Source of the DNA: Mactromeris polynyma
Lineage: Eukaryota; Mollusca; Bivalvia; Venerida; Mactridae
DNA: 64,000 bases
Reading direction: 5' to 3'
Assembly (NCBI GenBank): GCA_032209605.1
Contig: JASFXZ010000001.1
Location: 42,350,619 to 42,414,618, forward strand
Shown here: piece by piece, positions 49,114 to 62,698 of the stretch
Numbering within the stretch: the first letter of the stretch is position 1
Layout of the letters: the number at the start of each line of letters is the position of its first letter
Position numbers and translations under genes: made by a program
Notes under the pieces: generated by a model
The model's input: only the letters and a program-made list of their open reading frames with translations
Database searches by the model: none
What the model was told of the DNA's origin: nothing

Positions 49114-51464
49114 ATTTTTGAAATACCTTCTTAAGCGTAAGTGGTCTTATCATTAATGTTTCACTGTGTGTATTACCTACTTGCCACCATCATCAGTGCA
49201 GTGGTTTTGCTCGCCCATATCTCACGGAACTTGGCATCAAATCTCTAAAAATGTGTCTTCATTAAACATTTTAAGACGTTCGTCATGAAATACTCCCTGC
49301 AGGATGTTTCTTTAATCAATGACAGATGTGGGTGGTTTTTAATTACAACAAACAAAAAGTGGTGACATTTGAAAATGATTGCATGTACTGTTTTAATAAT
49401 TTAAAAACTAATTACAAACACTCATTACAACGATGGAAAACACGGTATTTGTGTCTTCGAATACTGGATGAACTTTGTTGTCTTCCAGTAGTTGATTTAA
49501 TAATCGCACCAAATGCATTTCTTGCGACGACGTGAAACAGTCTTGCACAAAACTATAATTCACTGAAAAAGCATTTTATGCCGAGTTTCTACCTATCCTA
49601 TAACTGTCACTTCCGATAAAACTGACTCTAAAAACCAGTCTCAAAATACTGTCCTATCATTGGTCAATTTTGAGACCAAGTTCAGAACTAACCAATCAGA
49701 GACTTTCGTTTTGAAGTTGATCTCCAAACGGAGATTTATGATCTGGTGAGTGAGCTTGTGGTATCTGTAGACCTTTTGACACTTTCATTACACTTTCTCA
49801 TAAATTAATGCCAGTCAGTGATGTATAGTATGTAATCAAAGATGTTTAAAACACAGAATAGTTATCTAGGGTATCTAAAAGTAATTAATTGTCTTAAAAC
49901 GAATCTCATTCGCAGCATATTTCGCCCGAGTCCAAATCTTTTTGTTTCGCTATGTGAGAACAAAACCACTGCCCGCGAGTGTAACGTGAACTGTGTGCAA
50001 ATGTTATTGATAGTTTGCTTAATGTCACTCGAGACAACTACGTCTTTGTTCAATCTCGATGAACATTTTGAAACAATCTGAAAGTTAAGAAAACCAGAAG
50101 CAATCTTTTAACCCAGTGGCAACGTAACAAATTCAAAGTATCTGAATAATTCATTGTTTACCGCTAATTGGGAAGAACTGACAAATAAGGAGAATTACCG
50201 ATAATTAGCAACTTTGCTTGAAAAGGCTTACTGCTATACAAACGCTTGTTGGTAACATCGATTGAATGAAATCTAGTCTATAGATGAATTGCTGAATCTG
50301 TTGATCGTGTATAAGTGTTACAAGAGACTAGTGGTATTCAGTTGATCTATTGTTATAGTGACCTGCCATTAACAAGAGTATTAGAGACACAGTTGTAAGT
50401 AACACTACAATATTTTAAATCCGCTGTCTAATGGATATTTTGAGATTCGTTGCGCTACATATATTTACTAATCAAGGGGATGATAACTTAGTCAGTTTCT
50501 AATTTACTGAACGTTTCCATGACGATCTCTGTGTTAGATATCATTGGGAGCCATATAATGTGCTCAGACAAGACGTAATATACGTTGATAATTTAAGTGA
50601 ATATTGGGAAATAATAAAATATATGGAGTGTACAATCTTGCTGAGTGGTGTTCAACCGTTTTTAATTCACTATAATTATACAAATATTGGAGATTTAAAT
50701 TGGTAAATATATTTTTTTCTTTAGCTAAGATATTTTGCTCAAGTTATTTAATTGTCATCTTTTAAGTACTTCGTTCCAGAGCAACACTCTTAGGTAGGTG
50801 AAACTTTTTCATTTTAGAGTTTGTTTTTCCAGAGATTTTTTATCAGTTTGTTTATTTTTTATATATAGTGACGGGATATTCATAATGGTATTGAAGAGAG
50901 ATTTAAGTACGTAAGTAAATATTGTATTATAGTGAGTTGTGTATTTATAAACATCGAAATATAAACATAAATAAAACAGTATACAAACGCCCGGCCCAAT
51001 GGGTCTACAAGTTACCTTATAAATATAACATCTTTATAACCGATCATTTAATACTAATAGCTGTATAAATAAGTAAACATAAGTTAAATAGTAAACATAT
51101 AAATACAAATTTTACTTAGTGCACATACAGTTTAAAAGTATACAATTTTATTGAAAAGGGGGTCTAATTGTTGCATCGTATAACTATACCCATTGTACAT
51201 ACTTGAATATATTCATGTGTAATTCAAAATCGCTATTTGAGAATGCTTGGCCTAAAGATAAATATTTGCAATAAAAGGCCCCCGATCTCCCAAAGAATCT
51301 CAAATAGATATCTCAGCTCAATATTGAGATTTGGCTAAAATCAGAGCCTGAGTTTGAGACAAATCTCATTTCGGATCTTTTGAAAACTGTCTGAGAAAAA
51401 GCTCATCCCTTTTTTTCGTTTTGTTAATAACGATTTTGAGTTCGGTCTCAAATGAGAAAAGTCT
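49114..51464. other. intergenic, no supported gene
   Basis: AT-rich, with overlapping short frames on both strands around 49842-50081 that have no recognisable similarity. Around 51295-51480 there is a purine/pyrimidine-patterned stretch rich in tctca and gagac words. Nothing else. Confidence 0.45.
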
Positions 51465-51706
51465 CAACGCCTCGTCTGACATTAACTTTCTCGGGTTAAC
51501 ATGATATGCTATCACCCTCCATGGGATCTGATATTTATATAATGCAACGCCTCGTCTGACATTAACTTTCTCGGGTTAACATGATATGCTATCACCCTCC
51601 ATGGGATCTGATATTTATATAATGCAACGCCTCGTCTGACATTCACTTTCTCTGGTTAACATGATATGCTATCACCCTTCATGGGATCTGATATTTATAT
51701 AATGCA
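51465..51706 (+). repeat. 80-bp tandem triplication
   Basis: The unit begins caacgcctcgtctgacatta and contains ctcgggttaacatgata and ccatgggatctgatat. Copies start at 51465, 51545 and 51625. The first two look identical and the third has a few substitutions. Confidence 0.92.
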
Positions 51707-51856
51707 ATCTGTCGCAATGTATACTAAGACTTGAACGACATTAATGTGTATTACGTGATAACTTTTAACGGTTGATTAAAGCAATATAATGTTCATTTTA
51801 TGTTCACCTTTTACCGACATAAACATGAAACATGGAAAATGTATTTCAAAAGTTAA

Positions 51857-51910
51857 AACATCTATAAATATGCATTATCAGAGAATACACTTATAATGTA
51901 TTCCCCTGTA
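51857..51910 (+). repeat. fragment of the 285-bp dispersed repeat
   Basis: gttaaaacatctataaatat then gcattatcagagaatac matches the left end of the copy at 1843. Confidence 0.5.
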
Positions 51911-52169
51911 TATTATGGCGACACAAATAGTTTGTAATTACTTCAAATTGATGGTGAAGGTTTTGTCCGTGTGTTACATGATAAAACAAGACTTTGAATT
52001 GATTTTTATTGCATTTGTTCATATTAAAAAAGAGGTAGCCAATGTTGCTAACATCACCAGCTAAGCTCCGTTCAAATATATTGCGTTCAGATGGGACAGA
52101 TAGGGGCCTACGTATTTAAATAATTATTAAGGCTCATACAAATGTCTCAATGTCGTCAACTTTATTTAA

Positions 52170-52400
52170 CAAATGAGCGCTGCTCTTCTGTAAGTGACGT
52201 CATTTCAAGAAAACGCAACATGTGATGTCACTATTTGAATGCAGGAAACAATATTTATTCCATATGATCACTTCGTTTCCATATTGCCATATGAGGCAAA
52301 TATTGCTTGCTGTCAGTAGGTATACTTGATGACGTCACATGTGACATTTTCTGAAAATGACGTCACCGAAAGAAGAGGTTTGAATACGGCGCACAATTGT
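52170..52400 (+). mobile_element. palindromic CRE-rich MITE, copy 3
   Basis: Outer end caaatgagcgctgc, then cttctgtaagtgacgtcatt on the left, and aatgacgtcaccgaaagaag then aggtt on the right. The core catattgccatatgaggcaa is shared. A short stretch of the left arm (the aacc region) is deleted. Confidence 0.85.
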
Positions 52401-53059
52401 CTATTTATCGACAAATGCATCGAAATATAAGTTGTGTCGCGTACAAAATTTCATGGAGTACTCTCATAATCCTGAATTATTTAAGAACAAACATTTATCA
52501 CCGTTATGATTTCGTGTAATACAGTGCAAACTGTCCTGGGCAGCCCTATCTAGAGCAATAACCTTTCTTTAAGAACAATATGTTTTCCAGTAGTAAGAAT
52601 TTAACCTTTTTGGAGCAGCAACATTTCAACAAGAGCCATAAATTGCGTCTCTCAAAGTGTGTTTCTATGTAGAGGTTGAACTGAACATATACGTCGAGCG
52701 TACATATTTGCATAAGAAATAAAACCATAGTAGTAAAGATTTTTTTCTGCAGCCGTAAATCAGTATAATGTTAAAAAAGGTAACTCTCTAAATATATTCG
52801 TGTTATATTTGCATTGCAACATATGCTTATCACGTAATTGATCAGCAATAATACCAAGTCCAATTACCATGCAAATCAATTGCGGTAACAACAGTTGCTG
52901 TGTGGTGAGATATTGAAGATATGTGCAGACCTTGAACTGCATAAAGCAGAAAGTCGTGGGACATAAACACTAAAGGTTCACAATCATATGTCCTATAAAT
53001 ACAAGTGGTATCAGCTGCGTTCGACAATAATCGAATATCACATCTAAAGGATTTATTTC

Positions 53060-53315
53060 TTAGCTTGTCTGTCTAAACAAACCGACTGCTGATGTCGTAG
53101 CTTGATCATTATCACTGTTGTCATCTGCGACATTATCATCAGCGTCTGTAGAATTTTGTACCGTTTCTGAGACAGTGTTAGACTCGTTTTTATTTTGTTT
53201 AACGGTTCTATATAGAGCACACACGCTTTTACTGTATTGACTATCTTTTTGCTTCAGATGTTGAAAAGCAGTTTTTTTAGCACAGCGATCTTAAAAATGA
53301 CAAATGTTGCAATTA
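53060..53315 (-). pseudogene. possible BED-type zinc-finger remnant with acidic tail
   Basis: On the minus strand CNICHF, a stop, then DRCAKKTAFQHLKQKDSQYS lie in one frame, reading like a Cx2C ... HL BED finger whose last histidine is replaced by Asp. A 40-residue acidic/polar tail with DADDNVADDNSDND runs to TAA at 53060, and AATAAA follows at 53052-53057. BED fingers of this kind come from hAT-type transposases. An alternative is a last exon starting at the TTTTTAAG acceptor at 53290. Weakly supported. Confidence 0.3.
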
Positions 53316-54448
53316 GCTCAGTTTCTAAGAAACTATAAACCCAGTGCAATCAGACGTGAATACATCTTATAGTGGTGTTGTTAAGGACCTTACGTAGACG
53401 CACATGGGATGGGCTCACTGAGAAAATTTAAATATAACGGTTTATTCCCAATATTTCGAGCTATTATTGAGTTAATGTACACAATGATTATGTAGCTTGA
53501 ATATAAGCTAAGGCTGTATATAAGGGTAAATGGATTCCATGATGGTATTGCATCAAATTTTGAATGGAGAAAAATTTGAGCAAGCAAAAGAGAACATCGG
53601 CCAAGGACGCTGTTAATCGACTTAATGTATAAAATTTCCTAAAATATCTCAGAAGTTTTTAATAGAGCTATTTCCATAAAACTTACAGGGAAATGATGCT
53701 TACACGGAGGTTAAGGATTGAGTGGGTTAAGGCATCACCGGAGTTTAGTGTATTATTTCATATTAGTAACCACTCACTATCTACATTTATATTGGAGTAA
53801 TTTATGTGATAATGAAGCTATTTATATAGAACAAATGTGAGTAAACTTATCTATCTATATCTATCTATCTATCATGAGTTGCAATGAAGTTACTTCCATC
53901 AGTCGTTGAACATACCTAGATAACGTTGACACATATGTCAGGTTTGCGTATGTGGCCAATCGGTGCTTGGATATTGTTAGTAAATTGTAAGGCTTGTCTT
54001 TATCCAATATATTCTGATATACATTTAGATACATGTTATATTTTACTGTCTGGATTTCTTGTTTGTCAAAATGAGACACAGACGAGCGACTGCTCCCACA
54101 CTTGGTTCTCTAACCGGCTGTCATTTATTTTTTTCGGTCGCCGTTAAAACTGTATTATCGTTACACACGAATATATGTAATGGATAGAATCTGAAACGTG
54201 AGCCCGGACATTTCAGTCGAAGCTATTTACCATACAGAAATTGACAAATCAATAAAATAATTACCGAAGCGTTAATGCATTCAGTGACGTATAATTGTAT
54301 TAGTTTATTTTATAATGTCACAAAGTATCAATGCCATTATGTGTTGGGTAAAGGTACGATCCACACATACTTAAATGTCCTTCTATTTGTCCTCTTTTTG
54401 ATTGATTTGTTGGTTATTTACTTTTAATATCCACAGTATGATAGATAC
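53316..54448. other. intergenic, no supported gene
   Basis: Contains a CTAT microsatellite at 53848-53873. The overlapping frames at 53861-54147 are on opposite strands with no similarity to known domains. Confidence 0.45.
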
Positions 54449-54770
54449 ACAGGGCTCTAGAATTAGTTTTTTAAGACACTTTTATTGTCCCGGACTAATG
54501 GAAATGTAAAAGTTGACTTGTCCGACATAGGAAACTAGTTGTCCGAGAATATCGGTAAATCCAGTAACAAATACACATATACAATGATAGCTCCACAATC
54601 TACAATTAATACTCAGATGTATGTGTTTCTGGGATTCTAAGCTTTGACTTAGAACTTAACAATTATTGATGTTTGTTAGCGTTAAAAACAGACTTGTCCG
54701 GGACTAACTTCAACTCAACTGTTGGTAACCCGATTCAGCATAAGACTAGTCCGGGACGTCAGGCTAGTAC
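54449..54770 (+). mobile_element. cagggctctaga TIR element, copy
   Basis: Matches 13881-14216 along nearly its full length, including the acttgtcc words, ttcaactcaactgttggta and the terminal gactagtccggga. Confidence 0.8.
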
Positions 54771-57029
54771 CATGAGTTTCAAAAGACACAGCCTTTATTT
54801 CTCATAAAATGAATACAATATGCATATCATTGATATCAACAGGATCACTTCAAGAAGAAATTGTACTACATTGTATAGTGTTTCAAGAACTGGTTGTATC
54901 TCATCATGTCTCTTGCTGTTTACTACGAAGTCATATAAAATGATAATCCCCGCATTTTACAATGTCACCATAGCTTAAACACAACAAAGAACCATTTGTT
55001 CTATTTGATCACACTGTCCTAGCATTGTCAATGAATGTTTAGTCTTCATAAAAACCGATACGTTTTGTTTCTTATATGGTTGTCCATGTCTGAACTTCCG
55101 TTTTCAATATTGCTATTTTATATGGATCTTAAATTTGGTTGAGTTTTATCATTCGTTTTGATAGACAAACAGTAATGACCAATAAGACAAAAAACAGCAT
55201 TGGAGAATATAATATGGGAACTCGTCAGGAAATAGACAGAATATCGCGAGAGACTTTTGTGTATTTACAAAATATTGTATGCAAGTAACAATCTGACGGT
55301 GTATACTGTATTTCGTAACGGAATTATCAATTCTTAAAGATGCTTTAGATCAGTTTGCTATACTTGCGAAGACATCGCATGTCGAAAATGATTACTTGAA
55401 GAGTTACAGTTTTCGTGATCTTATAGTTGAGGTGAATACCGGCCTATCATCGGGACTCGGGACGCTTCTTGATGTGATTGGACGTGTTGGGGGGGGGGGG
55501 TTCCATACAGGGAAAAATCAACATTTTGGTTTGAATGTGTGCCAGCTTCAGTCATGAAATGTTAACGACACACGCTACTCACCATGTATCGGACACAGAA
55601 ACACATATTAATAATTGGCATATAAAATGTTTCTTATGTCATGAATTTATTGGTATTGCCATGTAGGGTATGTAGAAATGACCACAATAGGGTTTCAAAG
55701 TGGATAGTCCACAGGACATGTGAATTTCAAAATCAAGTACTCCTCCAGTACACTTGGCTGTCCTGACAACTTGGGAATAGTGACCACTATCAAAAAGGCC
55801 TTTTTAATGAAAATTGGAATCAAGTAAATATTATAAAAAACTTTGTTTACTGTCAATATATTGCTTCAATTTGTCATCTATCAAAATTCAACTAGACCCT
55901 CGGACTGCTTAACTTCGGGCGCAGGACTTGTGTAGAACTCAAAATAGATATCAGAGTTCCAATTCAAGTAACCATTTTACTGTTTAACTGAAACTTTTAT
56001 TAATATAATACAGAATAATGTATCTCTTACTTTTTCAATATGTTTAAGCTTATTTATGTATTATCTTATGGATGAGAATGCATTGCTGACCAGTAATTGA
56101 GGCAAATTCAGGAAAATCCTGGTACATGCTGGGCTCGAACACACGACCTTCGGATCAAGAGTCAGGAGCTATACCCTTCGTCCTCTACGCCGCAATAAGT
56201 TTGTATAGTAATGACATATGCACTTTGACCATGACGCCTTCACCGATCTCCCTTTGAGGTCCTTTAAAAGCCTTTTAATGTATTGACAACATCCTCTGTC
56301 GACCTATGATTACCGACGTTTCCTGTAACAACTTAATCTCACCACGTACGCATATTATTTAAAGCTTATTATAACTATGTAAGGGGTCGATTTCGTGGCA
56401 TGAAGGCGTAAGTGTGAGGGACTGAAGAAGTTCTGCTGAATAGATTGGAAAGCCATGTAATCAATTAAGCTGGATTATAAACAGTGTATTTGTTATTATA
56501 TACGTAATGATTAATTGCCTTTAGATACCTATGACTACTTAATTTAACACTTATAACATACTAATCTGGACTCAGGAATCTGTTTACATGTTTGGCCAAA
56601 TGGTCAGAGATCGTTATCATCTCTTGACCGAGACAAGATTCAGCCAGCGAGTATATCTGGATTTACAAAGGGGAAGCTTTAATCTGATTGGTCAGTTCAC
56701 GAGCGTCTCAGAAAAACAATAGTTGTATCAGCATTTGAACAGGCATGATCACGTTCCTGCATGTGTGATAACAACTATATTAACCCGCCACACTAGCGTC
56801 TGGTGCAAAGTCTGCTTACGTCTAGTTGTCAAGTGCGTGAGGGCAACTATGATTATTTATATTATAAGTTTTAAAAGCTTTCGAACTTAAGTGTCATTTC
56901 TTTATTATGTAAACAAATCGCTTTAAATTTAAACCGTGGTTGTTGTCGCTGTTCATTTATTGTCTAGAAACACAACGCTGTGGTAAGTTATATAATGATC
57001 AATGTATACCTACTCTGTCATTGTATGCG
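54771..57029. other. intergenic with a poly-G run and a tRNA-like fragment
   Basis: Poly-G at about 55489-55500 and a tRNA-like fragment at 56128-56196. Otherwise no gene or repeat copy that I recognise. Confidence 0.45.
56128..56196 (-). mobile_element. tRNA-like sequence, probable SINE head
   Basis: On the minus strand a B-box-like gtgttcgagccc and an anticodon-arm-like ctgactcttgatccgaagg suggest a lysine-type tRNA (CTT). The acceptor and D-arm pairing is poor, so a decayed tRNA pseudogene or SINE head is more likely than a functional gene. Confidence 0.4.
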
Positions 57030-57458
57030 TATATGTTGGAAATCAATGACCATATAGCGGTTAAGCGTTTATTTTTACTGAGAGATTCAAGACTGTAAAT
57101 CGCTGTGTTGATATTATTTGTATTTATGTTTATATGTGTATATTAAGATCCCCTTTCCCAATGCGCAATTCTTTTACTTGATATGTTCACCCCCCCCCCC
57201 CCCCCCCCTTTGGCCTATTATATATAAACTGACTTTCTTGACTTGCACCATGATGTATCCATACTTCGCACTATTCACCCTTTCTGTTCCACTAAATTGT
57301 CGGCCAGACCATTCCATGCGCCCCTGTTCCCATTCATGTTTACCCTTGCACCTCCTCAGTGTCTAATGTTTTATAGACTGTTGTTTTCCCAGGGGTCTGT
57401 GCGGGGGAGGCATGGTTTGTGTATGTGGCGTTCCCTGTAACAACTTAACCTCTCTTCT
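57030..57458 (+). mobile_element. gtatgtggcgttccctg repeat family, copy with poly-C
   Basis: Shares the 5' head tatgttggaaatcaatgacc and the 3' end gtgtatgtggcgttccctg with 39219-39712. A run of about 19 C at 57190-57208 interrupts the middle. Confidence 0.8.
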
Positions 57459-58142
57459 TGATACTTGATTTTCATTTCACTTGCCAGTGAATCACTTCCC
57501 TGAACTCATGCCAAATTATTTTGAATTATAACCCATATGGGACAATTTTAACAATCTGAATGATTTGTGATTGGAATGAAATTCAATATTTAGAGATTGA
57601 TAGATTACTTAGATGAACATTACAACAAGTAAACTGAGCACTGTATTATAAATGCGCTCCGTGTGCGCCGATTATGTGATTGAAATATGGCCTAAGCGAA
57701 TTAGTGAACGAATGGAAGCGAGCAATTTATACTGGATTGTTTCCAAGAAATGGGAGTCTTCGGAGAGAATTAAGATATAAATATCGTCTTTGGTACATGT
57801 CTATAGACTGTAGACACAGAAAGTTTACGTCGGACACTGTTAAATAAGATCCGTAATTAGTTAATTTAACTGGTGAGTTTTTTCTTTTTGTGGCTGCGAT
57901 GTCAGTTGAACCACACGTTAAGTCTGGTATTGTAATATGCGCTGGCAAACAAATTCTCAATTGTTTCCCGATGGATACGTAGGCGTGTTACAGTATTTCT
58001 GACCGCAAAATCTTGGAGACTAACCAGTCGTAAAAAAATACTTCTGTAAAGTAGTTGGGTGTTTGTCGGATATGTCAGTTCCTATCAGTCTAGTCGACTC
58101 TTGTTCGAATGTGGGACACTCGCTCTGATAACGGTGAGGTTT

Positions 58143-58225
58143 CATCATGTCAAACTGGTTTAAGTCCCGAGTATTTATACTTCACAGTTCAAAGGCAGGC
58201 TGTGAGGTGTTCGTGTTGCTAAGTT
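58143..58225 (+). mobile_element. 5' head fragment of the gtatgtggcgttccctg family
   Basis: tcaaactggtttaagtcccg ... cacagttcaaaggcaggctg resembles the heads at 39260 and 44300. The MITE at 58230 follows directly. Confidence 0.4.
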
Positions 58226-58229
58226 TAGT

Positions 58230-58452
58230 TAGATTTCCAACCTCTTCGATAAGAGACGTCATTTCAAGAAAATGCAATATGTGATGTCACTATTTGCAAA
58301 CAGGAAACAATATTTTCATCATATGGTAACTTCGTGTTCATATTGCCATTTCGGGCAAATATTGCTTACTGTCATGGTGACGTCACGTGTGACGTTTTCT
58401 GGAAATGACGTCACTAACAGAAGAGGTTGGAAAGCGTACAGCGGCGCTCAAT
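58230..58452 (+). mobile_element. palindromic CRE-rich MITE, copy 4
   Basis: Left tagatttccaacctcttc then gacgtcatttc; right gaaatgacgtcactaacaga then agaggttgg and agcggcgctca. Two perfect TGACGTCA palindromes lie in the right arm (58378-58418). Confidence 0.85.
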
Positions 58453-58511
58453 TGTTGTTCAGTCCTTTGTTGTCTATTCCATTCATTTCATATTGTTTAT
58501 ACTCAACGGAA

Positions 58512-58690
58512 ATGTCTTCACAAATGCATGTTGGTGATTGCTTCTCGCGGAGAACGTCTTTACAATGTCTTGTTTGTTGTTGATTAATTTAGTAAATGTC
58601 TTTATGATCTCATCATAGGGACTGATAAGCATTTGTGTTCCGCGAAACAAGTCTTCATAATGTCTGGTTAGTGACTCTTTAAGCAACCTA
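58512..58690 (+). repeat. degenerate tandem repeat (about 43-51 bp)
   Basis: The word gtcttyayaatg recurs at about 58512, 58555, 58599 and 58650 with tggttgtga-like text between, which explains the repetitive 82-codon minus-strand frame here (repeated KTF). Not a gene in my view. Confidence 0.4.
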
Positions 58691-59221
58691 TGTCGTTTTT
58701 GTAATGTTAATCTATACATTTCACACCTCAACGTATCTGCCTCTTCAGCCGTTTATATGTGCTGCCTTCGTTGCGTTTTAAATTACCACCTCTGTATTTC
58801 TTATCATTGTAATAAGACTATTTCATGGCAGAAATTTCAATGATTTTTTTTGTTTTATGCTTTGAGAATGTATGTTTAACATCTACTGATACGTCATTAA
58901 AAAGAAGAAATGCATGTTGCTAGACAACGATGTATCTTCTATTTTATATTAGTATTTATCTAGGAATGTCTTTGCTTTTAATTGGCTATGCATTTCAGAG
59001 ACAAAACAATGATAACATAAAAACGTTAAGAATGTTCATACGTTTATTAGACATAATACAATCGAAGTATAAAATGCATACAAGAACTCGATTCAAAATC
59101 ATAATGTTACGCGAAGTATATTAAGCACGATATAGTAAACTGACATGAACATATTTAAATACCAGAATATTGTCGTGTTATATAGCCAGGCTTTTATTGT
59201 GTGATTATCAAATAGTATTTT

Positions 59222-59482
59222 ATGTTCTCCCCCTTTCGGTCTACTGTTGCCAGCTGTCCTGACTTGTAATGTGATGTATTCATTAAATTCTTCCTCTGTT
59301 TGCCCTCATTAATTATACTTAGTTGTCTTTTATGGTCAACCAGGCCATTCCCCTTGCATATTTTCCCTTGTATCTCATCAAATGCCTGATGTTTTATGGA
59401 AAGTTATTTCCCCAGAGGTCTGTGTGGGGAGGCATTGTCTTATGTATGTGGCGTTCCCTGTCGAAACTTATTCTCTGTTTTA
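59222..59482 (+). mobile_element. gtatgtggcgttccctg repeat family, copy
   Basis: Shares ctgttgccagctgtcctgac, ccaggccattcc and ttatgtatgtggcgttccct. The 89-codon frame at 59323 lies in the repeat. Confidence 0.8.
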
Positions 59483-62400
59483 TAAGCAATTTTCATTTTA
59501 ACTTTGATATAGACCAAGTACACAAATGTGCTACATGTTTAAAGATAGCATTCCTTCCAATAAAAACTTTTTTTATTTTCAAAATAATATAGAAGTCGAA
59601 CGGGAACTGTGACACACGGAGCCCACAGTTTCCGCAAAAGCATACGGAGACATGTAAACACTTATAAAGGCAAGATGGTCACAATTCACACACAAACATG
59701 ATAGTTGAAAATGGAGATACAGTTTTGAATTGCCAGTGGTAAAAACACCACTGGGGATTAACCCTTAATTAAAATACAATTACAGTCTTTATTACAAAAT
59801 ATATTTATATAAACATAAACGTATGCAAGCACCCGGCAAGACCTATTGACTTACGTTCCGTTTAGCTGAGCATTCACGTAATGTTGCTAAAGATATCAGG
59901 AATAAATCTATCATTAAACTTTCTTTTGCTGAATGATGTTTTTACTTATGTCTTGGTCTGACAAGGATAATATTTAAGAAATACTTTAGTAGTGAAAAAC
60001 TTGTTAAAACATTGCATACACTTATTACTCTGTTATTGCCGTTTTTATTACATGCACCATTATAATGTTGTCTTTTTCAAGTTCTGTTCATCCATCCATT
60101 TTTTCACGTACAAAAAGCAATAAAATGACTTGTTATTCTACAAACATTGTATTACATTTTTGTTTTAAATATACATATATAGGTTATCAGAACCCTAAAA
60201 CCAGGTTTGAACCCCCTTGTGATGTTTATGACACCGACCTTTTCAAGGCGGTCCTTTTCAAGGCGGTACTCCTAGTTCCACCCATTATTTATGTTGTACT
60301 TGTTCACTTGCATGTTTAATCATATTATATTTTGATGTCCACATATGCTTTTTGGGATGACTATTCACTTTGAATGTGTCCTTTCCTGCTCGACTGCTTT
60401 ATCCATTTCTACTACTCAAGTTATTAACAATTTCACAAATAGATAAAAATATATTTAAATCTTAACAACAAAACGCAACATCTACAACAACTTGAATAAT
60501 CATTAACACAACAAACTAAACATACTTATTACTAATATGTGAACAATTGCCGTATATTATGGTCAGTAAATATATGAAACAAAACTATCACTAATCAATA
60601 GTTGTATCATAAATCATCAACCAATTTGTATTTTTCAAAGCATTAATAATTAAGTACAAGCGAGTCAGAAGAAGACAGCATTTACGAGGCTTTTATTGCA
60701 TCATCACGAGCACTAAAACATAATCTTGCATTCACAGACAACTCATTTGCATGCGGTAAAGAAATTTGCACATTGTGCATATATATACCCTTAAACAGAA
60801 TATATTAATGTCTTGTTATTCAAATCTATCTGGAACGTATTACAAAGAGATTTAAACATTTCTCAGCCATATGGAAAGACACCTCCATTGAATGCATCAA
60901 GTCGCAAGAGCATGTTATTGATACTAGTAGTATGGATCTGTGTTTTGTCTTTTTAGATGGGTCTAAATTATATATTGCATAATAAAAGTATAGGATTGAA
61001 CCGGTCGCAAGGTGACAATAAGTGCAATGATTATAATTACAACATGGTTAATCAATATATTCAGAACAGAGATAACACCAACAATGTGCGCTGTCATTGT
61101 TTGCGTGATAATAGGAAACACGTATTTTGCTTTGATCTACAAGTAACTCAGAGTGTTGTCCGTGTTTAGTATCACATTTGTGAATGTGAGTTCCGTTGCT
61201 AAATGCCAAATGTTAAGGTCCAATGTTTATTGCCAAATGTTATACGGAAAAGGATAAAGACGGAGTGCTAAGTCATGGTTATTACCACAATTCGCTTACA
61301 TAATCATTGGTTATTAACATCTCATTCAGATAACACAAATTTTACTTACGGTCACTTCTTTCATATCAGAACTGATCGACCATTCTTAGTTGAAATTACA
61401 AGAATCAGAAAAGCGTGTAATGTCAACAACATCAAAGTGCTGTCTATCTAAAGTGAAATTCAAATTTGTTGTCATGTTGATAATCTAGATTTATTTTATC
61501 AAATAAATGAGCCCGAAAACTGCAAAGGAGATGAATATGATACACAATACTTAATACTATAACTTGTGCTTTGAAGAGACAGTTCTGGTGTAAATGATGG
61601 ACGTCTGAAGATGTATATACATTATTTAAAAAGATGACTATGGAACCTGTAATGCAGCATGTAACAAAAAAGTATATCTCTGCAAATAAAGGGCAGCCCA
61701 ACTCTACTGTACATAACTAGTAAGCATGTGTCACAGCGTTCATTTAGATTAGCTTTGTAACGTAACATATCTTGGCTAGAACGAAATGTAATGTTTTGTT
61801 CTCTGATAGAATTGGTTATCCGTTAAGCCTCCATGCTTAGTCGTCTGAAACAAGAGAATGTCTTTGTAAGCACCCACTATTTATTATGCATACTTTTAAT
61901 GGAAACTATTCTTATAAATGCCAGGACTCAGATAAATGACAGACTGTTAATTTAGAAGACCAGAATAGTCCTAGTTTGTTCTGTCAGTGAAATTAACTAG
62001 TCAATCACCATGGATACCAAAAAGGGAGATAAACAAGTAAACAAAACGTGCACTAATTAGTACCAGTGCATTGATTTGTTCTGTAATGACAGTAAAAGTT
62101 CATCAGTAAAATGTATTTGTTATAATAGATGCTCCTGGGAAATAATGGTCAACACATAACTCTTTTATGATGTCATTTTATGTAGCCCTAATGATTATGT
62201 TACAGGTTATGTGGAATAATTATTTCTTGAGTATTTGTTGTTTATGTTCGTCATAGTGACATGATTGCAAAAATCCAATAGCATACAACTAAATACGACT
62301 AAATACAAAAGGAAGTACATAATTATGTACTTGTGTGCTGAGTCTTTTATAACTGACTGGGGGAGATGAATTGAATCAATGACTGTAAGTAACAGTTATC

Positions 62401-62698
62401 ATTGACCCTCATGATGTAATTCCGTTTATAATAATGTGTTGTGTAATCTCAGAAGGATTTCTCGCGCGTTGAAGAACTGAATGTAAAAAAATACATAATG
62501 AAAAAACCCAGCTTTTCATAGGTAATTATCTTTATATGCGATATATTTCTTCTGTTTCATAAATACATGTATATTCACGTATTCATATGAACTACTCATG
62601 TTACGCTACTTATTGTAGATATTCGAAGTACTAAAACATAAATTAATTGAAAGTTTTTGAGTTTTATTAAACCACTTATCGGACACTAAAATCTTAGG
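59483..62698. other. intergenic, no supported gene
   Basis: AT-rich. A short direct repeat (ttttcaaggcggt) occurs at about 60240-60266. A text block ending ctactactcaagtta (near 60410) recurs at about 63881. No domain or splice support for the short frames. Confidence 0.45.

Noticed and set aside
56128..56196. Functional tRNA-Lys gene on the minus strand
   Set aside because: The B-box is good but D-arm and acceptor stem pairing is poor, so it is better explained as a SINE head or pseudogene.
58483..58731. 82-codon minus-strand frame with repeated KTF
   Set aside because: The protein repetition comes from a degenerate DNA tandem repeat, with no other support.
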